Origin: Malania oleifera
Lineage: Eukaryota > Streptophyta > Magnoliopsida > Santalales > Ximeniaceae
DNA length: 64,000 nucleotides
Assembly: GCF_029873635.1 (NCBI RefSeq)
Contig: NC_080417.1
Span: forward strand, 29,659,682 to 29,723,681
Direction: 5' to 3'
In this document: in pieces, positions 34,995 through 47,400 of the stretch
Numbering within the stretch: the first letter of the stretch is position 1
How the letters are laid out: the number at the start of each line of letters is the position of its first letter
Translations under genes and position numbers: made by a program
Notes under the pieces: generated by a model
Databases searched by the model: none
Told to the model about the DNA's origin: nothing
Seen by the model: the letters and a program-made list of their open reading frames with translations, nothing else

Positions 34995-37303
34995 TGTAAA
35001 GACCTGAAAATTTAAAAGGATTAAAATAATTTGAAAAAAATAATAATAAATAAAATAACATATAAATAAATAAAAGGAATGACGTAGGAAAAGAAAAAAA
35101 ATTAAAATTAAAGAAATTAAATTAAATTCAGATAAATTAAATAATTAAATAATTAGTTATTAAATTAAATATATTTACATTGGATTTAAAAAAAAAACTA
35201 ATTGAAATAAGAGAAATATATATATGGTTAATATAATATATAAATATATATATATATGTATATATGTATATATGTATATATATAATAAGTATATGATAAG
35301 ATATATATACTGACAGAAGGAAGATAAGAAGAAGAAAGAAGAAAGAAGAAGGAAGAAGAAGAAAGAAGAAAGAAGAAGAACCTGGAGCAGGCAGCACGCC
35401 CCCCCCCTCTAAAAAATTTCTTGCGTGCGCGCCAGCCACCTTCGTCTCTGTCTCTCTCCTTCTCTCACAATTACTCGACGAGTTTGCGACGGATCGGGAA
35501 ATGGAAAGTGCCGTTGGATTCATGGTTCCCCTACCGACATTTCTACTGGAGCAGATTTTTCATGGGAACGGCTTAGGCACTGCTCCTGGGGAAAGGTAAT
35601 TTTTCTCCATTTTCTCAATTTCGCCGTTTATATGTGGTTAAATCGACAAAACGGACACTACCACGGGGTCATAGTCGTTGTTATCGTCATTTTAACGTAG
35701 GTAATTTGTCAATTGAGATTTTCTAGGCCCTACTTCAAAGCGAGAGTGGGATTTGGGAAATTTGGCAATTTGGCTAAATTTAAGGGTATTATTATTTATT
35801 TAGGAATTATAGCCCTAGAAAATATTTAAATAATATTTATTCATGAATAATTTATTGGAATTAGAAATTTAATTTCAGGGTCCGAGTGAGCGCCGCAGGT
35901 ATTTTTCAGAGTCCCTGTTGGCGTAGTTCAAGAAACCAGGTAAGGGGAAAAATATATATTAAATCAGAATTTTTATGAATTTAATGGAAAAATAAATTGT
36001 GTTATATGTACGTGTATATGTTTCGATATGGGTAAAATGCCAACTGTTTAAATTATATTTTTTTCCAAGTTTAGGGTTGTTTATTAGATATGTATATGTG
36101 AAAATGAACTGATGAAAGTGGGAAATATTTTCAGGATAATTAAGTAAGAAATAAAAGGTATTTTTAGCATATAAACATTAAATGTTGGTTAGCTTATTTT
36201 ACAGGCAATGTATGAATTTTACTGTTAAATTGTGTGGCATGAGATTTTGTGCAAATATATGTTAAATGTATGAGATGTAGGCTAAGTAAGTAAAACAATT
36301 AAAATAAAATATGATATGGACAATGTTGCCTGTGTATGTTAAATGCAACCATGTAAATGTAAGACAGCTGAAAAAGAACCATGTTAGCAGATCTAGCACA
36401 CTTCTGTGAGACTAATTGATGATAGCTAAAAGGAGTTGTGTTCGCAGATTTAGCACGTTTCTACGTAGACCAACTGATGGTGGCTAAAGACCAGCTGTAG
36501 TACGAAGTAATGAAATGAAATATTATGCAATGAAATGACTAATGAAATGACAATGAAATTAAATAACAAAGGCAAATGATGTGAATGGGAAAAAGTTACT
36601 TAAAGTGAAATGAAATGCAAAGTTAAGTTATGAACAGGAATAATGTGCATGAATGTATAATGACAGAACAGAATGATGTATTATGATATTAGAAGTACGT
36701 ATGTACGTAGAACATGTTACGATTGGGCGAGGCGTACCTTTCGCCTAAGGGCTTGTTGAGTAAGGCGAGTGCACTAGTAGCTACAGATGTGGCAGTAGCC
36801 ACATAACGTACTAGGGCAGAGGGAACCTACTTGTATGGGCAGGTAGAATTCCCTATCCGTAAGGCCTTTGCCAATAAACTATTGCTGAATGCGTGAGTAC
36901 GAGATTAATTTATCACTTGAGGGCTTACTGAGTAAGGTGAGTGCCCTAGTATGCTTAAATTGTGACCTTCGGGTTGCCAAATGTATCAGAGCAGAGGGGT
37001 GGTACTTGTATGGGCTAGGGTAATCACCCCTATCCTCGGGAAATCTCGTGGGTTAAACATTCACATGTGTTTGATTAGGATCAGGGAATGCTTTTGAAAA
37101 TTATGTTAAGGATTTTCAAATGTTAAATATTATGTTATATATAAACTCATGTTGGCCACACACTACTTTAATATATGGTTTCTTCCCTTACTGAGATGTT
37201 TCTCACCCGAATATGATCATATTTTTCGTTGCGTATGTTATGTTAATAATGGATTATTAGGTATAACGCGCTGGACTCGGGTTTAAGGGTGAGGGGCGTT
37301 ACA
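34995..37303 (+). mobile_element. Solo Gypsy-type LTR G inside the viral fossil
   Basis: 2,309 bp, TGTAAAGACCTG to GGGGCGTTACA, with perfect 5-bp duplication aaagt (34990-34994 and 37304-37308). Similar to solo LTR F along most of its length, including the segment at about 36718-36790 and the CTTACTGAGATG segment near 37187. The start contains an AT-rich run and a GAA-rich run (about 35316-35380). No internal domains. It landed between protease and RT after the virus had integrated. Confidence 0.92.
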
Positions 37304-38130
37304 AAAGTCCTCAAGTACTATTATAAAAAAATTATATGATAGTCGAGGAAGGAAGATCTAATTATCAGGAGAAACTTGATAATTGGAAGGAACTAGTATC
37401 AGGAAGTATCCTAAAGGTAAATCAGTCAAAAGAAGAAAGTAATCTTGAAGAAATCAAGAAGATGCTTTTAGAAAATTGGTTGGAGAATCCGCATGCATTA
37501 TAGTAGAAAGTCATGCCAGAAGCTGATATTGTGCTTAAAAATCCCAATACAATTATTAGAAGTAAAGAGATTAGTTATCCAAATGAAATGATAAGGGAAT
37601 TTGAGATACAAATTCCAGAATTATTGAATTTGGGACTCATTAGGCACAGTACAAGTGAGCACAGGATTGCTGCACTCATGGTAACAAATCATGCCAAACA
37701 AGTATGTGGTAAAGCCAAGATGATTATTGATTATAGAGATCTGGATAGAGAAACAAGAGATGATGGGTATAATCTACGTAATCAGGAGTCTCTTAGAAAT
37801 AGAATAAGATGGGAGAAACCCTCATTTTATTCTAAATTCGATCTCAAATCAAGATATTGGCAAATAAAGGTCAAAGAAAGAGCAGTAGCTCTTACAACCT
37901 TCACTACTCCGATTGGGCTTTTTGAATGGCTAGTTATGCCATTTGGATTGAAGAATGCTTAGGAATTTTCCAGAGAAGGATGGATAAAGCATTTGAAGGA
38001 ATGACTAGATTTGTTGCAATATACATTGATGATGTTTTGGTATTTAGTAAAAATACTAAAGACCACTTAGAACATTTGAGGTAAGTGGCACAAATGTTCA
38101 GAAAAGAAGGAATGATTCTTTAAGAAAGAA
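37304..38130 (+). pseudogene. Caulimovirid reverse transcriptase, broken
   Basis: The open frame 37513-37962 has the conserved RT blocks MIIDYRDL, SKFDLKSRYWQI and MPFGLKNA. After a stop at 37963 the frame shifts, and the catalytic YIDD box lies at 38022-38033. RT copies pregenomic RNA into DNA in the family. Stops and frameshifts make it inactive. Confidence 0.88.
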
Positions 38131-38782
38131 AAACTATATGGATGCAACTTCGGATTGAATTTTTAGGTTTAAAAATTCGAGGAAGCGAAGAGGAATTTCA
38201 GCCACAAATAGCATAAAGGTTATGTGAATTTCCTAATGAATTCAAAGATAGAAGGCAATGTCAATGCTTTCTAGGAGTATTGAATTACATTAGAAAATTT
38301 ATGAAAAATTTGGTAGAAAAGGCAGCACCAATTTAGAGAAAGGTTTTAGTAAAGAATCCTTAGAATTGGACTATCCAGATGGTACAAAGTTAGATACAAT
38401 TCTGGAAGCCGATGCTTAAAATATAGCATAAGGATGTGTTTTAAAGATCAGAAAGATTGATAAAACAGAACACCTCAGCATATATTAGAGTGGATGTTTT
38501 AATGGAGCAGAACTTAATTATCCAGATCATGAAAAGGAGTTGTTAGTAGTCCTTAAGGAATTAGGGCTAATGAACTTTTCTTGGGTAAACCATTCATCGT
38601 TAGAACAAATAGTTCCTATGTAAAGCACTTCATGGGAATTAAGTTAAAATGACACATTCAAACAAGATTGGTTAGATGGAGAAATGAGTTACAATATTTA
38701 TCCTTTAATGTATAACATATTAAGGGAAGAGATAATATTATTACTGATACTCTAACCAGATATTTGAATTCTTGCAGATCTA
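38131..38782 (+). pseudogene. Caulimovirid RNase H, broken
   Basis: Follows RT in the usual order. Remnants of the RNase H connection and core are visible, ending in a segment like RLVRWRNEL (about 38668) and the HIKGRDNI..D.LTR tail (about 38710-38762). There are many TAG/TAA stops at positions where the family has Trp or Gln. RNase H removes the RNA strand during reverse transcription. Confidence 0.72.
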
Positions 38783-40150
38783 ATGGCAAGCAGTAGCAGT
38801 AGCAGTAGCAGCCATTTAAAATGTCCAATTTGTCAGGAAAGGCATACGGTGACAAATTGCCTAGTTTCCAGATTTTTTGACAAATAAAGACAGATAACTT
38901 TCAACTCTAGAAAGGGAGAAGGAAGTAGCAAAGAAAGAAGAAGCGTTTCTCAAAAGAGAGAACGTCCAGTTCTAGTTTTGGAATAGAGCCAGATGAAGAA
39001 GGGAAGCTCATATAGGAAAGATGAAAAGCCCAGTAACAAGAGTCATGTTCAGTGTTCAGTGTGTCCAGAATCCTAGAATTAGGAGGGTAAGAGGAGAGGA
39101 CATAAAGAAAAATGACTCAGTTGCCATCAACAAGAATGTTTCAAGATCTATTAAGTATAGAGAAACAGTTGAAGTTGATTTGGTTATTGACGATTTTCTA
39201 GTAAGGACTCCAGAAATCTCAAAGGAAAAAAAAAATTTGCTAGAAGGGATAATCAATAATCCAACAATTTCAGCAAATACATCTTTTTCAGTTGGTCTTA
39301 AAAAAGTGGTTGAAATATTGGAAGAATTTGAAGCCATTATTTTAGAAAACTTCAAAACTGTGAACAGGGAAAGTACAACAGAACTCATTCATCAACAGAT
39401 CAAGCTCAAAGTTGAAATGGATATCAAGCTTAAGAAATACAACTTCACTACCAGGGCGATAGTGAGTATTTTAGAGTATCCAGAATTAAAACAGTTTTGG
39501 ATGAGGAGCGGATTGTGTATTCAAAAATTACACATTCTCAAAAATATAAACCCTGAATTTTTAATTGTAGTACAAAAGACCTTAAGGACAGGAGAAGTCT
39601 AATTTTTTGGATTTTTCAAAACAGAACATGCTTTTGATTTCCTTCCATCAATGGTAAAACATGTGTTAAATTTCACTAATCTAGGACGATTATGGTGGAT
39701 TGGATACATTGAATCAATTGAGTTGAAATTAGGAAGAGTTTTGTTTTAGAATCTTTTTCCAGAAGATTGGAAGGATGGAGCAGTCTTAGAATTTCATGAA
39801 GAAGAACCAGATTGAGGGGATTTCCTAAAACATAGGAAATTCTATGAATTGGTTCAGAATTTGTGAGATATTTATCTTCTTGAAGTTAGGATGACTTTAG
39901 ATTGTATATTCTTCGCAGATTATGAAATTTTGATTGCTATTGAAGGAAAGTATCTCCAGAAATTTGAAGAAGCAAATTTAGCAGAATTTGCAAATGGAGC
40001 AAAAAGAATAATTAATCAAATTAAAAATTGGTAGCATCATCTTCTTTCAACCTAGGTCATGAAAAGTGATCTTCAGATTGTACTTGCAGAATTAGCAAGA
40101 AAAGATCATGATGAAGAAATCATTGGAGCTTTGAAAGATCTCTAAAGGAG
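38783..40150 (+). pseudogene. Second ORF of the viral fossil, function unknown
   Basis: An ATG at 38783 opens [10 protein letters not shown], then a short Cys/His cluster CPICQERHTVTNC (like a knuckle one residue short). The longest intact part is 39021-39602 (193 residues), with many Lys and Glu and no domain I recognise. More open pieces continue to about 40145. It lies right after RNase H and before the viral promoter, as the second ORF does in some florendovirus-like fossils. Broken by stops at several points. Confidence 0.55.
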
Positions 40151-40518
40151 GACGAGATCTTTTCCAAACGTACGATTTAGATGATAGTCCAGGTGTCATC
40201 ATATCCTAAGCCAGACTGAGCAAATTACTTAGAAAGGTCATATTAGACATTTGTCCAGAACCATGTCATATCCCAGGCCTTACCGAAAGGACAATTCGTC
40301 GGGTCATATCAAATGCTTTTGTATTTGTATTCTTATGCTTTAGTCAAAAATTACTTTATTAAAAGTTGTCGGTATTTTGTTTTGTTTTAAAAAGGTGAGT
40401 ATGCAAAGCATGTGCTATCCCCTCATTTATTTAAAGTAGCTTTTATTTTATGTCGACATCAGTTTGACATCTACTTTTGAGAAAACAAGTTGTACTTATC
40501 CATTAGTAGTTGCTTGCC

Positions 40519-40526
40519 TATATAAG
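40519..40526 (+). promoter_or_regulatory. Putative viral TATA box
   Basis: TATATAAG, followed about 340 bases later by the primer-binding site. This is the expected spacing style for a pregenomic RNA promoter. It lies about 820 bases upstream of the SF3B4 start codon, on the same strand. Confidence 0.55.
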
Positions 40527-40870
40527 CCAGCTTCAACCCTTGTGTTCGGGGAGGGAAAATTAAGATACATTAATAGAAGTTTATTCAATTCTAAACCTCT
40601 CTTTCTTTGAGTCTTTCTTTCTATTCCAAACATTATTGTGTGGAGGTTGAAGTTCTAAGGAAGCTCAAGGAAGCTCAAGGAAGGAGCGTTCGTAGAGGTT
40701 CCATTTAGACACCAAGCATAATAGTGGGATACGAAAGACTACCTGATATAGCTTCGTGCGGGGTTGAAAGAGAGGACCAAGATAAGGTAATAAATTTTTA
40801 TTAATTAATTTTTCTTTCCCCTTTGTCACTCTTGTCTCAGTTTTGAGTCCAGTAAGGATTCACGAGAAAT

Positions 40871-40882
40871 TGGTATCAGTGC
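40871..40882 (+). promoter_or_regulatory. tRNA-Met primer site of the viral fossil
   Basis: TGGTATCAGTGC, one base from the usual plant initiator tRNA-Met complement. It is followed by 'gagtaccatta', which also occurs at the left end of the fossil (near 32613). Confidence 0.7.
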
Positions 40883-40920
40883 GAGTACCATTACTGAATA
40901 TAAGTGTCATCAAAATCAAA

Positions 40921-41344
40921 TGTTAAGAAAATTTTTTGAAAATTTTAAAAAATGAATGTAACTTTTTGGCTAAATTCTTTAAAAGGGAGTATATTTTACT
41001 TAAGAGAAAGATTAAAGGAAAAATGCAAGTTCATTGCCATTTATTTTGAAGACGGAAGATAAACCAATTAATGAGATTTTTAAAAGTTTTTTTTTTTTTT
41101 TTTTTAATTTCCGGGGGCAAATGTAAGGGACATTGATGTCCTTTGTGAATAAAATGATTTAAAACTTAAAACGACATCGTTTCAACCGCACTCACCAGCC
41201 AGGCAGTCACCGGCTTAATCCGTAGGCGGAAGCAGATGGGGGATGCTTCTCTTCATGTGTGCAATCAGAGGAACCGGAAGAAATTAACTCTGAACGAAGA
41301 AGTGAGAACACTCGCACGCACGTAGGGAGAGAGTGAGGGAGAGG
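40921..41344 (+). promoter_or_regulatory. Upstream region and 5' UTR of SF3B4
   Basis: No coding frame. Contains a T-run (41087-41105) and a GC-richer stretch before the ATG (about 41180-41340), with GAGAGAG-type leader sequence. No clear TATA box; the transcription start cannot be placed by eye. The viral fossil ends at or just before its left edge. Confidence 0.5.
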
Positions 41345-41449
41345 ATGACGACTCGAATCGCTCCTGGCGTTGGAGCGAACTTGCTGGGCCAACACTCCGC
41401 CGAGAGGAATCAAGACGCCACTGCCTATGTTGGCAATCTCGATCCTCAG
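41345..41449 (+). CDS. SF3B4: SF3B4 exon 1 (coding part)
   Basis: Residues 1-35, from ATG to Gln, ending in RNP2 and LDPQ. Donor CAG|GTTTCC. The plant-type N-terminus [14 protein letters not shown] precedes the conserved ERNQDAT segment. The frame ends in phase 0. Confidence 0.96.
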
Positions 41450-41457
41450 GTTTCCAA

Positions 41458-41488
<31 letters not shown>

Positions 41489-44400
41489 AGTATTGTCTGT
41501 ATTGTTACTTTTACTCTCGATTTTTTTCTATAACTCTGAGCTTTTTTCATCCAGCCACTATATCTTATACTGCCGTGTTTTTTTTTTTTCAGTTCTTACA
41601 TTAAAGTAGGGTTTTCCCATCTTTGTACTTCATTTGGGGCTGGGTGCTTGCTGTAGAGTAGATAAACTGTTCAATGCCCAGTTTGGTTGCTCTCTTACGG
41701 TTTAGGAATAAAGATCGTCTAATAAGATTAGTGAACCTTTAGTTTTGTGTATGCTGCGCGACTGAATTTTTGGCTAATATTTTTTTTAATTAGTGATTTT
41801 TTTTTCTGGGTAAAATTTATAAAATTTTCTGCTTGAGTACTGTTTTTTGATAAGACTGTCCATTTCAATGATGATAGTCATTACCCCCGTAGTTAGGGTT
41901 GATTTCTTTTGTTTGTTCAACTTGATGCTGGAACACAACAGTGCATTGAATTGAAACTACATAAACTAGATAGAGCTAAGGAGTGAAATTCGAGTGCATG
42001 ATAAAATTATCTTGCTTCATCGAACTACCTTTGTTTCTCCATTGATCCTTTTATCAGTCTAATGGCAAATTGGTCAGCTAATCAGCTTCATTATAGACTC
42101 AACTCATTTTATTTATACCAGTTTGGATTAGTTATAGTTTTGAAAAACTAACTGATTTCCTGTTTTCTAATCAGGCCATATACAGGCACTTGTTCATATG
42201 TTTCCTAGGAGCGGGAGAATATTTCTTGCTCTTGTGCAGAGAAAACATGTAAAAGGAACGTGTATGCAATCCATATATGTTTAAGAACAATGTGCATAAC
42301 GATGTAGGAGCTTGCTGCAGAAAAAGGAAAAAATAATGAAATTAGGTTAAGCAAATTTGTGTTCTTTTGCATGGATTTATGAGAATTATGTGGTGACAAG
42401 GTCTATTAATACCGAGCATTGTCATTGTCAAGTGCTAATGTAGCTAATTTGGTGTGACATATGAGAAAGTTTTTCGTGAATTTGAAAGGCCAGCAAGGAC
42501 TGGAAGAAGAATAGTAGGCTGAAAATGGGATTTGAAAACATTGATTAATGCTGTGTCATTACAATGAAGGGCCAAGACTGAATGGTTTGAGCGTTTGGGT
42601 GAAATGGTGTTTGAAAACATAGATTTAATATAATTATTGAAATGGTGTTTGAAAACATCGATTTAGTATAATTATCCATAACCTTAGAATTATGCAAGTG
42701 GAGATTCAGAACGAAGGGGTTATTTGGGCAGAGTGATTCATAGCTACATATGTCTTTGTTGTTTAAATCTCTCTCTCTCTCCCCCCGCTAGGCACCCGTC
42801 CTTCTCTACAACCCTTGAATCCATGATTGTCTTGGCTTTTTTTTTTTTCATGATTTTGTGGGATTTGAGATCTAGTTCTAAATTATCAAAAACTCGAGCC
42901 ATTTGAAGAGTTAATGTTGTGGAATGACGGCCAGCAGTGTGAACGTGGCCACGGTTGGTGAACGACGGCCACAGTTGGTGAATGACAGCCACCTACCATG
43001 GTGGGTGAGCCACCACGACCTACCATGAGATCTTGCCACAAGCCAGAGGCTATAAATTGAGACCCCCCACCGAAGCTAAACTACACATATCAACTGCAAG
43101 TTGTGTCCTCTTCTGTTTTTCCATATTTTATTATCTGTGTACATGTTAAATAGGGATCCAAGTATGTAAAGAAGACACAATTGAATATTCAATTGATTCA
43201 ATGTCATTCTTTACATGGTATTAGAGCTCGGGTTACTTAAAACCCTAAGCAATCCATGGTTGCCCAAAAAGGAGATAGCCATGAGTCCAGCTAGTCGGCA
43301 ACCTAGGAAGGAGTGTCGGAGATAACCTCCTCCATGGGCTCGGCCAGCGTATTCGAGAATTCCCCGCTCCATCTTACTGTTGAAAAATTCAATGGTAAGA
43401 ATTACAGAGAATGGACACAGTCAATCAAGCTCGTTATCAATGGTAAGGGAAAGCTCGGCTTTCTTACCGGCGAGATTTGGCAACCACCTCCTACCGATGT
43501 AGTGGCATCCTAGAAATGGTGGTCCGAGAACTCCTTGATAACTTCATGCTCGATAAACTCTATGAAGCTAGCCATTGGCAAAACGTACCTGTTTCTCCCG
43601 ACTGCAAATGACGTGTGGGATGCGGTGCGTGAGACATACTCCGATGCTGAAAATGCTTCCTAGATTTTTGAGTTGAAAACGCGGCTATGGCAAACGAAGC
43701 AAGGAGATCGGGAAGTCACGGAATACTACACTGAGATGCTCGGACTTTGGCAAGAACTCGATCTTAGCTGCGAAGAGGAATGGGAATGCGCGGGTGACAT
43801 TGTACGTTTCAAGAAGAAGATGGAGAACGCGAGGGTATTCGAGTTTTTGGCAGGGTTGAATCGAGAGCTTGACGACGTAAGGAGCAGGATTCTAGGTCAC
43901 CGGCCGCTGCCCTCCATCCGAGAAGTCTTCTCTGAGGTTTGGCATGAGGAAAGTAGGAGGAACATGATGTTGAAGGAGCAAAACAAGTCTGGGCCCGAGG
44001 CATCAGCTTTTGTAACCCATGGGCCTCATATTGGATCTAGCCCAAAACAGTCCAGAAGGCCCTATTGTGAGCTTTGCAAAAAAATGGGCCATACTAAAGA
44101 CACCTGCTGGACCTTACATGGCAAGCCCTCGGATTGGAAGTCTTGACAGCCCAATAAATCCCATGGTCATCAGTCCTCCATCGAAACCCAGACAAAAAAA
44201 ATACCCATAGCAGCCCATGGCTCGACAACTTCTAGTGGGGGATTTAATTCCGACCAACTTGTGAAAATATATGAGCTATTTTCCAATTTCCAAGCCTCGG
44301 GTTAGTCCGCTAATACTATGTCATCTGGCTCTTTAGCCCACAAAGGTACTTTTTTGACAGCCCTTAGTACCACTCCTCATTTTACCCCTTGGATTATTGA

Positions 44401-47400
44401 CTCTGGTGCATTTGACCATATGACCGATGCTCATCATTTATTTTCAACATAGCAGATGGGACTCTATCCCCTGTCGCTGGCAAAGGGAGTATTTGTATTT
44501 CTGAATCTATTACTCTTGAATCTGTCCTCCATGTTCCTAATTTATTGTCCAATTTGCTCTCTATTAGTTAGTTAACCAAATAGTCTAATTGCTTAACTAA
44601 ATTCCTACCCTCTCATTGTGTCTTTTAAGACCTATCATAGGGGATGACGATTGGCAGTGCTAAGGAATGTGATGGGCTCTACTACTTTGACAAGCTAATG
44701 TGAATGGACCATGTCCTCCTATTGTTTGTAATTCTGCATCTAGTCCTAGGGAAAGTGAACTTTTGTTATGGCACAAAAGGATGGGAGATCCTTGTTTTCA
44801 GTATTTGCAGCACTTATTCCCTTCAATATGTTCGAATAAAATTGCCTTGGATTTTCAGTGTGAAGAGTGTGAACTTGCCAAACACCATCATACTACTTTT
44901 CCTAGATTTCAGTATAAACCATCCATGCCATTTAGTCTGATTCACAATGATCTATGGGGACCTTCTTGTACTCCTAATAGGACCCATACAAAATGGTTTA
45001 TTTCTTTTATTCATGATCACACTCGTTTGTGTTGGGTATATTTATTGACTAATAAAATTGAGGTTTGATCAATCTTCATGAATTTTTACTCTATGATACA
45101 AACCCAGTTTGACACAAAAATCCAAATCCTTCATACCAACAATGGTACTGAGTATTTCAATCACTCTTTGGGCATGTATCTTCAAGAGAAGAGAATGGTG
45201 TTATCCATCAAAGCTCTTGTGTTGACACCCCTCAACAAAATGGGGTTGCTGAATGGAAAATCGACATATCCTTGAAGTTGCTTGTGCCCTGTTGTTCACC
45301 TCTCACATGCCAACAAAATTTTGGGGTGACTCAATTTTGACAGCCACATACCTCATTAACCGAATGCCTAGTAGAGTCCTATCCCTTGCAACTCCACTCC
45401 AAAAACTCCAAGAGACTTTTCTTAATTCTAGGCTCAGCTCACATCTTCCGCTTCGTGTCTTTGGGTTCACTGTATTTGTCCACATTCACACGCCCAAGCG
45501 AAACAAATTGGATCCCAGAGCACTTAAATGTATCTTTCTTGGTTACTCTCCCACACAGAAGGGTAACAAACACTATGACCTGATCTCCCAGAAACTTTAT
45601 GTTAGCTTGGATGTCACCTTCTTCGAACATACCCTCTATTACTCGCTTCAGGGGGAGTCCTTGAGTAAAGCTCGACCCTTAAACTCAGACTACTTTGATA
45701 TTGCTGTTTTCGAGACCACTCCATACCCTATATCCGCTCCTTCGCCTAGTATAGATTCATAGAGGGAAACTTGAGCTCAGGGGGAGATGCGGAAATACAA
45801 ACAAATAGGGAAGCACTTGTCTGCTCAAGGAGGCCTAAATTGAAGTCCAATGAGACACTCACTTTCGAAGCACCAAAAGAGTCAGAACCGGTGATAGTTC
45901 CAATTCCTCATGAGTCTGACTCCAATATCGACCAGGTAAAACATGACTTACCCATTCCTCTTAGAAAACAACGTCGTTCATGTACTCTCCACCCTATCTC
46001 AAAATTTGTATCTTACAATGCTCTTTCTGCGAAGTGTTGTGCTTTTACTTCTAAAATTGGCTGAATTCGGATTCCTAAAAGCATTAAAGAAGCCTTGGAG
46101 ATTCTAGAGTGGAGAGAGGTAGTGATGGAGGAGGTAAGGGCACTAGAAAAGAATGGAACTTAGGAGGTGATGACTTTACCAAGGGGGAAGAAACTAGTGG
46201 GATGTAAGTTGGTGTTCACAGTAAAGTACAAGGCTAATGGCATAGTAGAACGATACAAAGCCCGCTTTGTGCAAAGGGGTTCACTCAGACATATGGTATT
46301 GATTACACCGAGACGTTTGCACCAGTAGCAAAGTTGAACACTATATGGGTTCTCTTGTCTTTGGCAGCAAACCTGGACTAGCCACTCCATCAGTTTGACA
46401 TCATGAATGCTTTTTTGAATGGTGAGCTAGAAGAAGAAGTGTTCATGATGCTACCACTAAGATTTTGCAAGGAGGGAGAAGAAACCATAGCGTGTAAATT
46501 GAAAAAATCCCTGTATGGACTCGAGCAATCACCGAGGGCATGGTTTGATAGATTTGCAAAGGTGATAAAGAATCATGGATATCGATAGGGGCAGTTAGAT
46601 CACACTATGTTCTTCAAATAGTCCAATGAGGGAAGAAGGACCATCTTGATTGTGTACGTCGATGACATCATTCTCGCTGGAGATGACATAGGAGAGGTGG
46701 AGAGATTGAAGAAAATCTTAGCCATAGAGTTTGAGGTAAAAGACCTGGGTCAAATGTGACATTTCCAGAGGCTATAAATTGAGACCCCCCACCGAAGCTA
46801 AACTACACATCTCAATTGCAAGTTATGTCCTCTTCTATTTTTCCATATTTTATTCTCTGTGTACATGTTAAATGGGGACCCGAGTATGCAAAGAATACAC
46901 AATTGAATATACAATTGATTCATTCTCATTCTCTACAAATGTGTATTAAAATGATAGTCTTGATAATAGATTGAGGGGGGGAAGACATTGAGGGGGAGGA
47001 TATGAGTGTGTCTTTGTTTACATTTGTTAACATACCATTGTTACGTTCTCATCCTTTATGTTAGGAATTGTTGGTCCACAAGGACCACCCACACTGCAAT
47101 TGACAAAGAGGCAAGACAAAATTGCAAGAAATGGAAGAATATTGAACGAACATAACACAAGAAGTTTTTGTGGTTCCACACTAAGCTTACATCCACACCC
47201 AATTTGATAAGAGTTTAATTACTATCAAGGTGTAGAGAAAAATACAACAAGAGCGATAATTACTCCTTTCCCCACAATTGTGAGAACCCACAACCCTTTT
47301 CTAACCTAGAAAAGAAATGTGCAAGAGGAAGAAACTAAAAATAAGCCCTTTTACAAAATCATTCTCTTTGGACTTGAACTTACATTCCATAGGGCACCAC

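Larger units (their letters stand above)
32580..40920 (+). mobile_element. Endogenous caulimovirid (plant pararetrovirus) fossil
   Basis: Order on the + strand: coat protein, zinc knuckle, aspartic protease, reverse transcriptase, RNase H, a second ORF, then a TATA box, leader and tRNA-Met primer site. This is the gene order of plant pararetroviruses, not of LTR retrotransposons: no integrase and no LTRs. Every gene is broken by stops and frameshifts. No movement-protein region is recognisable, so the left end looks truncated. Solo LTR G splits it. One large polyprotein followed by a second ORF resembles florendovirus-type endogenous viruses, but the genus cannot be fixed from motifs alone. 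About 6 kb without the insertion. Confidence 0.82.
42918..46937 (+). mobile_element. Ale-like Copia element L in SF3B4 intron 1
   Basis: 5' LTR 42918-43215, primer-binding site, gag, protease, integrase and RT, then an abrupt deletion into the last part of the 3' LTR (about 46770-46937). A perfect 5-bp duplication aatgt (42913-42917, 46938-46942) shows that both outer ends are original. The short 298-bp LTR and [14 protein letters not shown] gag knuckle followed by WTLHGKP fit the Ale/Retrofit-type Copia lineage. Same strand as the gene. Many stops; inactive. Confidence 0.92.

Noticed and set aside
35137..35523. Membrane-like frame opposite solo LTR G
   Set aside because: Comes from AT- and GAA-rich repeats in the LTR.
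22318..40882. TGGTATCAGA-type sites as tRNA gene fragments
   Set aside because: They are primer-binding sites complementary to tRNA-Met ends; no tRNA cloverleaf surrounds them.
32580..40920. Viral region as a Gypsy retrotransposon
   Set aside because: No integrase and no LTRs belonging to it; coat-protein core and second ORF fit a pararetrovirus. The only LTR inside has its own target duplication.
41333..41609. Separate short gene from the frame running past exon 1
   Set aside because: Homology stops exactly at a good donor site, and the rest of the protein continues in exons 2-6.
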